Positions 14,201-22,845 of a stretch of DNA of 64,000 nt are shown piece by piece. Position numbers and translations under genes: made by a program. The number at the start of each line of letters is the position of its first letter. Position 1 is the stretch's first letter. The notes below the pieces were generated by a model. The model was not told the DNA's origin. It saw nothing but the letters and a program-made list of their open reading frames with translations, and ran no database searches. The stretch spans positions 14,476,001-14,540,000 of the forward strand of contig OU015653.1 in NCBI GenBank assembly GCA_907165275.2, read 5' to 3'. Source of the stretch: Zygaena filipendulae (Eukaryota; Arthropoda; Insecta; Lepidoptera; Zygaenidae).

Positions 14201-17200
14201 ACCATCATCATAGAATAAGCTCTGTTGAGTCTGGGGCCGTAGCGCTGCGTAATATTTTTCAAGTTATTTTTTATCAGTAGTAAAATAAAGGACAACAGCA
14301 ATTTTCATCGAATATCAGTCATAATGGTGACATTAATCATTGAGTTCAATTTTACTTTTTGTTTTACTTTTTTATGTAATAGCTATGTCAAAATAAAAAA
14401 GATTTTCTTTTTGTTGTTTAATTACACGCTGTATATATTACATAGTAAAGTAGAAATAGAAAAAGTGATTGTTGTTTGAGCGTGTATTTGTGTTTCTAGT
14501 GTCTGCAGCGCCTCTGAGAAGGGCGACGGTATGGAATTTGTGTTTCCAATATTAGGTCTAATAACTTCAAGCTACCGAATGTTTAGACTTCAAAATAACA
14601 TATAAAGCTTCTTATGTTTCGCTGTCATTCTATGATATTTTTTTATATAAAATAAAGAAAATCTCTTGGAATATTATATAAGCGGAAATCCTTAGAGGAT
14701 TTTTTTCCCAAAAAAGCTAACCTATGCCAATACAATATCCGTAAGTATATTTAGCTGTAATAGATTGTACTATTTTACAAAAATAATCCACAAAGGCACG
14801 TTAGCCGTGTAATGCGTCAACCACATACAAAACTAATTGGAATTTGTGCAATTTGCCAAACGCATTCATTTGATAGATATCTATGAACAGTTTCCGCAAA
14901 TATTAATGTACAAAATGATACAATACATTGTGAATGGTTCACAGAGCGCTTTAAGCGTATTGTTGCCAATGTTGCTACAACGTCTCGGCATCATTAATAT
15001 TTGGGGGCAAAAATGCTCGGCGAGACAACACCGCTGTTGGCAATCCATTAGGGCGCGACAAATGACGCGTAAAGTTGACTCGTACGATTTGTCGGTGGCA
15101 AAAAAAATCTGGCTCTGGTGTAAGACCGTTCATAATATTTTTCCGAAACTATTCCAAGTAATAGGCATGTTGACTAATTTTTTTTTTCAGTCCGTCTTGT
15201 AGATTAATAAAAAATATTGGACAAGTATTTTTTCTTTTTTTACGTAATCAAAAAATAACGGAGCTACATTGAGTTGAAATTTCATGTGACGTCACTAACC
15301 GGACAGTTTGTATGGCGGCTTATAGCGGTTAGTGACGTCACCAGCCCTCATCCTAAAGTTTGATGCACGTTATCTCTGTATATTTTCATTTATTTGAATA
15401 AACAAAAAATACGTGTCTAATAACATTCTCCATTATACGAAAAGGAACAATGTGTACAGAAATCTAGTTCGAGATAGATAAAATTGATATAGTGTACCTA
15501 CCTCGTATTTTTTGTATATAATATTTATGGCCCAATTTGGTTTCATATAAATTACTTCTTAAAAAGCACTAAATCTTTCTCCTTAGTTCTGCAGGTCTTT
15601 TTTTGGGCAAATATATTTAGGTTTTTACTAACTCAAATAAATCTAGTTTCCAAATACACGGAGAATTAGGGATGGCGTAGGTATTTACTTACCCTTGCGT
15701 TGGCTAAGACTTAATATTTCACATTTTTATGAAAGCTGTTATAATACGGTACAATTTATTACCAACATTTTATTACTGTATTAATATTTTATTTAGTAAA
15801 ATACGTATGTTTTGGTAAGTTCAAAGAAAAAGAGGTTTGATGTTTATGTTTTGTTTTAATAAGAATACATTATTATTAAATAAAATTTATACAATTTTGT
15901 ACCTAATATTGTGAAATATGAAAAGAAATATTTTATTTTTTTACGAACTGGGAAAAAAATCTGGCGCGATCAGAACCTGTATCTTCCGGCCGATTAATTA
16001 TGCAATTTGTCCGATTTGGTTGGGAGAAATATTATGGGCATTACGTTTTATAACGAAAATATTATGTCATACCATAATGATCTAGCCTTGAAAAATGGAA
16101 GGGGTCGTATCATGGTGGAATGTAATATGGTGAAGTATGTCGTAAAAGACAGAACAAACTTAGGTATTTTTTTATGGCACAGGGGAAAACGGGCAGGCCC
16201 ATGGAGATCTGCAATACCATAATAAAATAAATAAATAAATAATAAAAGCGCTAGATCACTGACTCACTGACTAAACAGTAAACACGAATTCTCGAAAACT
16301 ACTTAAACTATGAAGCTGAAAGTTGGCATGTTTATAGGTGAGGAACGTCAGCTAAGAACGGATTTCACGGAGTTTCCGCGGAAATCGCAAGGAAACAAAA
16401 ATTAAGTCATGTAGCAGTGTATCAAATGCAACACCCGGGGCGCGCCTAGTGCGGGCACAGCGATGCGTTTCACCCCTTGTGGCTGGCAAAAAGACACACT
16501 TTACTAGCTTTTTCTTTGCCATGTTAAAAATTTATGGCGTCGTAAAAACTCAGTCGCGAGCTTTTGAACTCTCGAGAAGAGCGCTTCGCTAACCCACAGC
16601 GCGCCAGCTACTGACATGTCGTAATTTTTATTGCGGGTATTCGTACGTTATATAGACACGTAATAAACGGTGAATTTGTATGATAATGAAAATGTATGCC
16701 GGGATGCAGAGGTGTACTATTATGTAACAGTAAGTCAGCGGTAGCTGCGGCTAATGTCAGCCGGTTAAATTGTCTTTTGACACAAATCGGCTACAGTGTC
16801 ATTGAATTCTTTTATGTTTACAACTTTATTCATTGTAAAAACAAAGATCCAATGTGCAGACAATATATTATGTAGAAATTCACTGCCTACGATTTCTGTT
16901 TAAACGGTACACGGTCCATTTTTAAAGTCCTAAATAGAACCTAAATAATCTTCTTATACAAAACCTATTGATTTAAAAAATAAAAAAATAAAATTGTAAA
17001 TAAGTCCACATAATATTTTATTAAATCTCTCCTCACTTTCCTCCAAAAAGCAAAGCAGTTTATAAATACTGCCATACGTCTTTCACAAAAGGCTTCTTGT
17101 TTGCATTTTTGAGTTTCATTAGATCGAATATTTCCATGATTCTATGATTTATTGCTGTAATTCAGTCAGTCAAAATGATATAAATAAATTACTTATATGA

Positions 17201-20200
17201 ATCTCAGAAAAGCAAGCAAAAGTGCTGGCAAAATGAGTAGGTACTGTCAAAACATTATTGTTAGAAACTTCGATACTGTAATTTTACCTAGATTTGAAAC
17301 CTTTGCATATTTCAAACATTTTCTTGACATTTAAGACTAACGGTTGCTTTTTACTCGTAGAATGGTAACGACGGCGCCATCGCCACCCGGTGGTGACAGC
17401 CAGTCTTCCCTCGCAGGCATCTCTAGAGACACCTGCTGTAGCGGAATAATAAACACTCTTACGGCGTAACAAAATGACAGTTTTTCCCTGAAACCGACCG
17501 CAACGTGCACTTAAGGGATTTGAATATCTTAAAGCATCGCGCGGCGACGAACGGATTCCTCGCGCATTGTAGATTCTAGAACAATTCCCTTAATACGTAT
17601 AACATGACGGGTAAGTACAATCGGCTTACGCGACAGACGCGGATTTCTTTAAAATCTCCCTTTTGAATTTCATCAAGAATCGACGGAGCTATCTCAATTT
17701 CTTATAAATCGCCATCATATTGGTGGAAGCGAGTTCTTTACGCTCCGCCCTGGGGTTTAGCGTAACATCGTTCGCGAGGAAGATTGCGAAAAAATAAATT
17801 TGGCCAAATGGAATAAAACCCCGCCGTGCGCGGAGCTCCTTGAGTACACTTATATCATCGCGGATTCAGCGGCTCTTTTTATACTTTATATTTAAAATCA
17901 AATCCGTCGTTTAATTTTAAATCCCCTACGTCAATAAAATATACGGAGGTACGGATTTCATGAGTAACGAAGGATTTTTCTATCACAATTATGTTCTCAT
18001 GTTTTTTAAGTTCGGTAACATAATTTTCCAGTAAAATAAATAATATTTCCAAAATTTTACTTAAGAAAACACTCTCGAACTTTCTATTTTATTCCTATAA
18101 GCTTATTACTTTTAATTATTCTTATATTGGCTAAGAAATAAGTATTCTCCGAGAGAAGCCCCGTAAATTCGCAAAGTAAATTATAAAGTTGGTTAAATCC
18201 TTTAATTGTATTATTAATATCGTATTGACCTAGTTCGAAATACCCTTGGCGGTGATATTAAATGTAAAAGATTCGAAGTTCTTCGAGGCGTTAAACGAGT
18301 TAAATGAATGTGCAATGGAGGGTATTCTCCGGAACTTTTTTTACCTCATCTCGATTTAATTGAACAGCAAGGTCCTTCAGCTTTTCCTCGTTTGGAAGAA
18401 AATATAGAAAAACCAATAAACACGAATAATAATACGTAACTGTTTTTTGTTTCGATTCTGGAAAATTTTCCGAAATCAATACGAAAGTTTCTAATTGCTT
18501 CAAAGCAAACCACAATAATAAGCAAAAAAGCATTCAGCATGGGTAACTCGATCGGATTCAATAAGTCTCTACGTGAGGTGGAATTCAACTGAAACTTCGC
18601 TTCTCTAATTGTTCCTCTCCAATTAAAAAACAAGTGAAAAACCAATGCATTAATCAACGAGTTAAGATTTCATAGTAATAATTCGTGCCGCGCTGCGTCT
18701 TGGCCAAAAGCCAAAAGTCAATTATAGAAACCTTCCCTAAAGCGATAACTTCAGCAATTATTTCTCATTTGTGTTGTTGCCTTAACGAGCGTTCAATGTT
18801 CCAGGTACACTATTATCGGCGCTTGGAATAACGCAGGCTGCTTTGAGAGAGCTGGACAAAAGTATTGGTCACGAATATCTATCTCGCTCTTTCTATCAAA
18901 CTTGCATACTATTTGAGAATAGAGCGAGTAGCTTAGTGAATGACTGGTGGTTTTATTCGGAACATACGAAGGGTGATTTCATAGATTTATTTATGTGCAC
19001 TTTTGATCCTGCAACAATACTACATACCTTGTGGTCGTAGATTGTAAGCACACTTAGCTTGCAATGGGAACTGGCTTTTTTGGACAAATTATCAACTTGA
19101 ATGTAGCTTGTGGTAGCTATCCAGCAGGGTACTGCCTAGTCCCTGGCTGGCTAGCTACCACCTTATCACCATAGGTATTTATTATGGTTTTTATTACCTA
19201 TTATGGTTTCTCACGATCTTTTTTTTCAACGACAGCTCAAGCTCGTTGTTGGGATTTGAACCTACATACGTCTGGTGGCATGTGGTCCGGACACACCCAC
19301 CTTTATTATCGTTGCTATTTAATTCAAGTTTACAATCCATTAGAATAGGTCAGGAAGCAAGCTACAGACTAATTGTCTTGGATTGCTTTTATAACGCTAA
19401 ATAATTTATCACGTTTCCGCAACAGCTGTTCTGGGGGTTTGTTCCCAATCGACGGTCTGCAGTTAGATTGTCTTTATCAGCCGTGAAAAAAAAAATCATT
19501 CTAAGCGATCTTTCCATTACTTTCAATGATCTAGATTCCAGATAGCCAATTAAGTTAGTAGAATCGAACCCCAGTGCCTATACTGAGTCTGAAGAGAGGA
19601 TAGTTGAACGACATTCAAGTGACGTGAATGGTTCTGGCTTGCGTTCACCTTTTGCGCCAATTTGCGAGTTTCCTTCCCTTTTCATAAAGTGGTAACGTTC
19701 GAGTTCGTGTATTTTGACGCTGTGTCTGTCAGCCATTTTGAAATTAAAACCTTTCAGAATGTTTTATTTTCGATTTCAGATAAATATCCGCTATTGATTG
19801 GTCATAACGTCTAAGTATATCTATCATATTTTACCAATTAAAGTCCTGGGTGAACTGAGAACAGTGTTAATATTGGCAAATATAATTATTATGTTAGAAG
19901 GTACTATTGGTGTAGTGGCTACTACTTGACTGCTACGCTAGATGTTGCGGTTTCTATCCCCATAACAGGTTAAAAAATATGATAAACATTTGTTTTAATC
20001 CTAAGTCTGGTTGTCAAGTTTTATATCAGTAGACTTAGTACAAGCTTTATTTATTTTGGTAACAGGTGGTGCTCTAAGTATTTAAAGATTATCATTTGCC
20101 TACTAGGTGCGTTAATGCGTTAATTTTGGAATTCCCGCGGGAATTCCCAGATAAAAGTAGGTACCCTATATCCTTTACTGTACTCCTGACAACGTGTATG

Positions 20201-22695
20201 CAAAATTTCATGATGATCGGTTGAGTAATTAAGGCATGAAAGCTTAACAACCAAAAAAACGAACTCATACTCGCATTTATAATATTAGAGTTAATATTCC
20301 TGAGAGTTCCGACAAAACATTAGGTATTATTGTACTAAAATCTCGCTAAACGTAATCCTGTGGCAGATCATATAGCATCCAGCTTCCTAGTACACAATAT
20401 TGTTTAATTCCAGTCATTAACTGCGCTTAATAACCGCCGTACGGTCCGCCAAGTTGCGGGCTGGAACTCGCAACTTGCGATTTACTGGCCCGCCATGTGC
20501 TCCTAATGTCGGTCTCCGCCATCTTTGCGTCTAACGTGCTGTTGCTATAGCTGGTATAATGGCGCAGAGAAACGGCAATTCCAAAGATTTCGTAAAATAT
20601 CAAGGACTGTTTCAAAATTATAGGTATTCGATTGTGTCTAATATCCTAGTTATCCTACCAATATTATAAACGCGAAAGTTTGTAAGTATGTATGGATGGA
20701 TGGATGCTTGTTACTCTTTCACGCAAAAACTACTGGATGGATTTAAATGAAATTTTACAATAATGTAGCTTATACATCAGATTAATACATAAGGTACTTT
20801 TTATCCCGGAATTCCCGCGGGAACTCTGAAATTAACGCGGGTGAAACCGCGGGGCACAACTAGTTTGCTATAAAGCACTTGTTTGTTACGCATACTATCT
20901 GCAAGTGAAGATTTTTGGCGGAAATTCCTAACTGCGAATGTCAGTTTATTTATTTGTTATGCTTCCACGCCTTGACTACTCAACTGATACCTAATTATAA
21001 TCATGAAATTTTGCACAGATTTTCTTCTTACCAACGCAAAGTTAAATCTGACTCAATGTAGGTATCTACCACATTCTTATCCTTTTGCCGTCCTTAGGAC
21101 CGTTGACTGCATCGTCGATAGTGATTCCTCTAACTGAATGTTTAACTTATTTTTATTTTAATGAGTTCGATCCGTTAATTAAACTTTGCAGACGTATCTA
21201 CTGTATTGGAACGAAGTTTGCATTTATTATTACTGATTTGTATCAATAACATTTTACATATTTTAATGAAGATACGCTTCATACTGGGCTATTGCCAGCA
21301 ATCTCAGGTAAGTTTCATACTGTACCATAGATGACTAAGTAGTCTACATCACACTTAGACATAGACATAGACAAATCTTTATTCGGCATCACAAAAAATT
21401 AAAAAATATATGACAAAATTTGACACCCAAACAACATTCACCTAAAAATTTTGCGATGCCGAAATGGACATCGACTCAGCATATACTGTCGCGTAAAACG
21501 CGGCAGCGCTGGTTTATAATATGTACAATCTTAACAAAACAACTATGTACAAGAAATCCGGTCAAAGAAACCAGTAAAAACACATTGCATGTTTTATTTG
21601 GATATGAATGTACGCGTGACTCACACTATGACGGTAGAGTTCTAGGAAAACAGGATCAAATGCTTATCATATATGTATACGACTGATAAGGGCCCGAGTG
21701 TTTTCATTAATATCGTTATTAATTTAAGAAAATAAAACGTGAAATTAAGCTATGAAATCGGTAGGAATATTAAGTCTGAAATGTACTATGTGTTTGTACA
21801 AAGCACATATGAAATTATTAATTTATAATCTAACAGGTTTGCGGACTGCTTCTTATAGCGGTGGCTTTGAGTTGTTGGGGGCGCTGCATTCCGCCGAAGT
21901 GTTAGGAAGGTTTATTTTTAGTTTATTTTTTGTTTATTTCTATTAGTAGTTTTATATTGTAATATAAATAATATATAAAATAAAATAAAAAATGTAACAC
22001 ATTACGAGGCTGGCTTGGCGCATGAGCGTAAAAAGCCTCACTAAATAAATGATTTAAAAAAAAAAAATAATCTAACAGGTGTGTAAAGCGATTTGCAAGA
22101 ATAGTTAAATGTCGATTAACTTAATTTAAACTTCAAGAAAGTTTATTTTGACTTAAAAAAGCTTTATTTTTTAGTAGCTGTTAGTAAAGTCTAGTAGTTG
22201 TAATTAAGTGTGGTTAAAAAGAATGTTAAGAGTCTTAATAAAACTTGGTTCCGGTTTAAAATTATTTTCCATACCTCTAATTCATTATTTCAAATAATAT
22301 GTAACTTTCCGCTCTTAAATAACTATACAGACGTAAAAACAAAACTATATCCATATTTCTGCGTGAGCCATTGTAAATTTTTTTATGAAGAATATAATAC
22401 ACTAAACATTTTTGAAAGAATCCCGAAATTTAAGAGGGTAAAACCACGGGAAACAGCTTATAGATAACATCACAAACTGCGTCCTTTTTCTAACATAATT
22501 ACTCACAAAGCCAACCTCGCAGTGAGGCATAACACATCGCCATTTTACGATAACGCTCCCAATGCTCTACTGGATTTCCAAAAAACTCACCCAGAAAACA
22601 ATGTTGAAGCAAAACAGGGTGTACTTAATGCAGTAGATCTGCGACTCCAGCTTCCCCACCGCTGAAACTGCGCCAGCTCCTTGCCCTACGGCCAT
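2145..22695 (-). CDS. Tsp2A: tetraspanin, Tsp2A-like (five coding exons)
   Basis: Spliced gene, join of 22695-22591, 9576-9379, 6937-6761, 4047-3862 and 2225-2145, giving 248 residues. All four introns are phase 0 with GT donors and AG acceptors. It encodes a four-pass membrane protein: a short N-terminal tail with cysteine near TM1, TM1 across the exon 1/2 junction, a small loop, TM2 followed by G-C-G, TM3 across exon 2/3, a large loop holding the family CCG signature plus two more cysteines (S-E-C-R-D and H-G-C-V-D-E-L), then TM4 and a KKEEEE tail. Length and layout are normal for tetraspanins. The segments E-P-G-F-N-E-W, C-C-G-A-D-G-P, G-C-V-D-E-L-T-W and the KKEEE tail match my memory of Drosophila Tsp2A, which works with Ssk and Mesh in smooth septate junctions of midgut and Malpighian tubule. 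Being a tetraspanin is near certain; orthology to Tsp2A is likely but unsearched. Intron 1 is about 13 kb and rich in repeats. Confidence 0.88.
2574..2783 (-). mobile_element. Helitron-like element (H2), in intron 4
   Basis: Minus-strand copy. The GC-rich 3' end (TTCCCCGCGGTTTATTTCG on plus) comes first and the 5' end, ATTAGTAAGGAT on plus, comes last. It lies between tetraspanin exons 4 and 5. Confidence 0.6.
2835..3163 (-). mobile_element. CRE-MITE copy B, in intron 4
   Basis: Full-length minus-strand copy (329 bp) with ends ATGGGCATGTGGACTA and TAGTCCACATCCCCAT. TGACGTCA sites are at 2962-2969 and 3007-3014, 45 bp apart. It lies inside the last tetraspanin intron. Confidence 0.8.
3862..4047 (-). 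CDS. Tsp2A: tetraspanin exon 4
   Basis: 62 codons, from I-G-C-C-G to M-V-T. It holds the tetraspanin CCG signature and the two further large-loop cysteines, followed by most of TM4. The acceptor CAG is at 4050-4048 and the donor GTGAGT begins at 3861. Confidence 0.88.
4177..4350 (-). mobile_element. Helitron-like 3' fragments (H3)
   Basis: Two overlapping minus-strand 3' ends: CTGTGCTTCGCGGTTTTGCC, then a second CCCGCGTGAGTTTCGGAATT block. A spacer between them resembles 11940-12000 (ATAACATCAG, then AAAATCGGT). Probably nested or truncated copies. Confidence 0.45.
4373..4579 (+). mobile_element. Helitron-like element (H4) carrying an ATGG microsatellite
   Basis: Starts TCCTACTTAATATTATAAAC and ends ...ACAACTAG. 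It matches H6, H16 and H20 closely except for an expanded ATGG tract at 4413-4443. It lies in intron 3. Confidence 0.65.
4413..4443 (+). repeat. (ATGG)n microsatellite
   Basis: Nearly eight perfect ATGG units. The same position in sister Helitron-like copies (7070, 20694, 35575) has only two or three units. Confidence 0.9.
5527..5549. repeat. (TTGA)n microsatellite
   Basis: About five TTGA/ATTG units at the end of an AT-rich segment. The preceding TTATTAATAAATGA suggests the 3' tail of a non-LTR element, but no body is recognisable. Confidence 0.6.
6515..6700 (+). mobile_element. Helitron-like element (H5), next to exon 3
   Basis: Contains the TTTGTTTGTTTGTTACTC run, a degraded GATCATTACGAAATTTT block, GGGTACTTTTTATCCC and a GC-rich end. 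Its end lies about 60 bp from the exon 3 donor. Confidence 0.5.
6761..6937 (-). CDS. Tsp2A: tetraspanin exon 3
   Basis: 59 codons, from F-I-A-T-Q to V-Q-E-G, encoding the second half of TM3 and the first part of the large extracellular loop. The acceptor TAG is at 6940-6938 and the donor GTAAGA starts at 6760. Open frame is kept with both neighbours. Confidence 0.87.
7031..7230 (+). mobile_element. Helitron-like element (H6)
   Basis: Complete-looking copy: TCCTACTAATATTATAAACG start, ATGGATGG tract, ACTACTGGATGGATTT block, a CCGCGGG-rich 3' hairpin and a CACAACTAGT end. It lies in intron 2. Confidence 0.7.
7636..7773 (+). mobile_element. Helitron-like element fragment (H7)
   Basis: Retains the TTTGTTACGCTTTCACG and CCGATCATCACGAAA blocks, then jumps to GGACAGCTAG. 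The GC-rich 3' part is largely deleted. Confidence 0.5.
7785..8094 (+). mobile_element. Helitron-like element, second subfamily (H8)
   Basis: Begins CTATACTATAATAAAAGAGT and ends GCGCGGGTGAAACCGCTGGG plus CACAGCCAGT. The interior has CTGTCTGTCTG and an ACTGAACGGAT block different from the H1 type. A related end occurs at 31262-31453. Confidence 0.45.
8660..8780 (+). mobile_element. Helitron-like fragment (H9)
   Basis: Short copy with TTTGTTTGTTACGCTTTCAC, CAACCGATCGCC and a 3' GGAGCAGCTAGT end; internally deleted. Confidence 0.45.
8790..8897 (+). mobile_element. divergent CRE-MITE fragment (copy H), interrupted by another MITE
   Basis: Matches the CRE-MITE interior from AAAGTTTAG through ACGTGTCAAATATTTTT. 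Although diverged, both TGACGTCA palindromes remain intact at 8816-8823 and 8869-8876 (53 bp apart). A 198-bp element interrupts it at 8896. Confidence 0.55.
8896..9093. mobile_element. small Tc1/mariner-style MITE
   Basis: Ends TAGAACGAAGTT (left) and AACTTCGTTCTA (right) form an inverted repeat bounded by TA on both sides, as expected for a TA target duplication. It is about 198 bp with no ORF, inserted in a CRE-MITE remnant. Confidence 0.5.
9157..9365 (-). mobile_element. Helitron-like element (H10), abutting the exon 2 donor
   Basis: Minus-strand copy: 3' CTAGCTGTGCGCCGCGGTTT on plus, 5' end ATATTAGTAGGAAGTAGGAT on plus. Its 5' end is 12-13 bp from the GTAAGT donor of tetraspanin exon 2. 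Confidence 0.65.
9379..9576 (-). CDS. Tsp2A: tetraspanin exon 2
   Basis: 66 codons, from L-F-G to L-L-Y-G: the end of TM1, the small extracellular loop (E-P-G-F-N-E-W), TM2 with G-C-G after it, and the start of TM3. The acceptor CTAG ends at 9577 and the donor GTAAGT starts at 9378. The TTG at its start is a leucine codon inside the protein, not an initiation site. Confidence 0.88.
9845..9903 (-). mobile_element. truncated Helitron-like 3' end (H11)
   Basis: GTTCCCCGCGGTTTTTTCC and GGCGGGAATTCCGGG match the 3' hairpin region of the family. It is cut by the adjoining LINE tail. Confidence 0.45.
9906..10000 (-). mobile_element. LINE 3' end with (TATTC)n tail
   Basis: On the minus strand it reads TGGTATCAAATAAACTTTTT followed by a TCTAT pentamer tail. 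The same tail occurs on the plus strand at 34185-34236, so this is a 3' end of a non-LTR family ending in short tandem repeats. It has no coding region. Confidence 0.5.
10254..10600 (+). mobile_element. Helitron-like fragments, head to head
   Basis: A plus copy starts TCCCTACTAATAATACAAAT, passes GTCTGTCTGTTTGTCTG and CCGATCATCGTGAAA, then loses its 3' end. At 10550-10600 a minus 3' end (CTGTGCACCGCGGTTTCACC) follows. Confidence 0.45.
10611..11040. repeat. large palindrome (fold-back arms of about 172 bp, 85-bp loop)
   Basis: Arms at 10611-10783 and 10869-11040 are almost perfect reverse complements; the loop is 10784-10868. The short open frames seen on both strands here, both beginning M-V-C-A-T-T-D-R, are mirror images made by the palindrome and are not genes. 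Confidence 0.85.
10632..11915 (+). mobile_element. composite fold-back element, copy 1
   Basis: About 1.28 kb. The outer ends are inverted: TTAAAACCGACTTCCAAAAA on the left and TTTTTGGAAGTCGGTTAA on the right. The left third is the big palindrome. The body has a repeat of about 272 bp (units beginning near 11308 and 11580, each with CTTCATCATCAGTTCCACTT). Near the right end is an oligo(A) run at about 11847-11870. TTAA at both ends recalls piggyBac-type target sites, but no transposase is present. A second copy with the same order lies at 57680-58943. Confidence 0.65.
11940..12070 (+). mobile_element. Helitron-like interior fragment
   Basis: Shares CTCCTTATAACATCAG and AAAATCGGTACAGCCGTTT with the segment at 4250-4310. 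It ends in a GA-rich run and a T tract. Confidence 0.35.
12165..12302 (+). mobile_element. Helitron-like fragment (H13)
   Basis: TTTGTTACGCTTTCACGTCC, GCCGATCATCATGAAAT and a 3' GGGGAACAGCTAG end; lies in tetraspanin intron 1. Confidence 0.5.
13046..13066. repeat. (TTA)n microsatellite
   Basis: Seven TTA units followed by a T run. Confidence 0.8.
13719..13966 (+). mobile_element. Helitron-like element (H14)
   Basis: TCCTTACTATTATAAATGCG start; two GC-rich 3'-type blocks in tandem (near 13830 and 13910); GGGGATCAGCTAG end. It may be two overlapping copies. Confidence 0.55.
15161..15424 (-). mobile_element. CRE-MITE copy C, 5' truncated, in intron 1
   Basis: Minus copy with end ATAGGCATGTTGACTA and TGACGTCA at 15287-15294 and 15333-15340. 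The distal end is replaced by unrelated sequence after ACGTGTCTAATAA. Confidence 0.7.
16195..16245 (+). repeat. short non-LTR type 3' tail with (AAAT)n
   Basis: GGAGATCTGCAATACCATAA followed by AAATAAATAAATAAAT. It looks like the end of a retrotransposed sequence; no body was identified. Confidence 0.35.
16246..19229. other. intron 1 segment, nothing recognised
   Basis: About 3 kb with short stop-broken frames only. The part at 17.3-17.8 kb is richer in CpG than its surroundings but shows no gene structure. Confidence 0.4.
19230..20060. mobile_element. cluster of tRNA-derived SINE remnants
   Basis: Three B-box-like pol III sequences occur within 0.75 kb: GGGATTTGAACCT at 19251-19263 (minus B box), GAATCGAACCCC at 19561-19572 (minus), and GCGGTTTCTATCCCC at 19947-19961 (plus). 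The last is preceded by an A-box-like TGGTGTAGTGGCTA. None folds as an intact tRNA by eye, so they are best read as SINE heads. Confidence 0.4.
20105..20290 (-). mobile_element. Helitron-like element (H15)
   Basis: Minus copy: GGAATTCCCGCGGGAATTCC near the left, ATGATCGGTTGAGTAATTAA, then CGCATTTATAATATTAGAG at the 5' end. Confidence 0.55.
20652..20864 (+). mobile_element. Helitron-like element (H16)
   Basis: Complete-looking: TCCTACCAATATTATAAACG start, ATGGATGGATGG tract, GTGAAACCGCGGGGCACAAC plus TAGT end. Confidence 0.7.
20937..21010 (+). mobile_element. Helitron-like fragment (H17)
   Basis: Only the TTTATTTGTTATGCTTCCAC and ATCATGAAATTTTGCAC blocks remain. Confidence 0.35.
21940..22075 (+). 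mobile_element. retroelement 3' tail
   Basis: TGTAACACATTACGAGGCTG, then GCGTAAAAAGCCTCACTAAA, then AAATGATTT and an A-rich run, consistent with the 3' end of a LINE or SINE. No coding body was seen. Confidence 0.35.
22426..22465 (+). mobile_element. Helitron-like 3' end scrap
   Basis: CCGAAATTTAAGAGGGTAAA and CCACGGGAAACAGCTTA resemble the family's last 40 bp. Confidence 0.3.
22591..22695 (-). CDS. Tsp2A: tetraspanin exon 1 (start codon exon)
   Basis: 35 codons from ATG at 22695 (context CCAAGATGG) to F-W, with a small-residue-rich N-terminus, then Y-C-I-K-Y-T-L-F-C-F-N at the start of TM1. The donor GTGAGT starts at 22590. The cysteine and lysine before TM1 are typical of the family. Confidence 0.85.
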
Positions 22696-22764
22696 CTTGG
22701 ATTCACTTCACTTGGATTAATAAAAAACAAAACTCGCGCGATCCGCTCAGCGACTCGTTGGAAT

Positions 22765-22845
22765 CATCACTGACTAACTTATCGCGATACGCGACATAGT
22801 TAGCTTATCTCCAACTAAAAGATAGCAACGTATGAACTGATAACG
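22765..22845 (-). promoter_or_regulatory. probable tetraspanin promoter with GATA-site cluster
   Basis: Within 66 bp upstream of exon 1 there are four GATA-type sequences: CTTATC at 22778-22783, the full AGATAAGC (minus) at 22803-22810, GATAG at 22821-22825 and TGATAA at 22838-22843. A TCAGTG resembling an arthropod initiator lies on the minus strand near 22768-22773, which would give a 5' UTR of about 75 nt. GATA factors drive insect midgut genes, which fits a Tsp2A-like product. The link is inference. Confidence 0.4.

Larger units (their letters stand above)
12303..15160. other. intron 1 segment without further genes
   Basis: AT-rich DNA. Apart from H14 and a (TTA)n tract, no coding or RNA gene is supported. 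The 121-residue open frame at 14837-15202 runs into a MITE and has no recognisable motif. Confidence 0.4.

Noticed and set aside
14837..15202. 121-residue plus ORF in intron 1
   Set aside because: It reads into a CRE-MITE end, has no motif and lies in an intron of the opposite strand.
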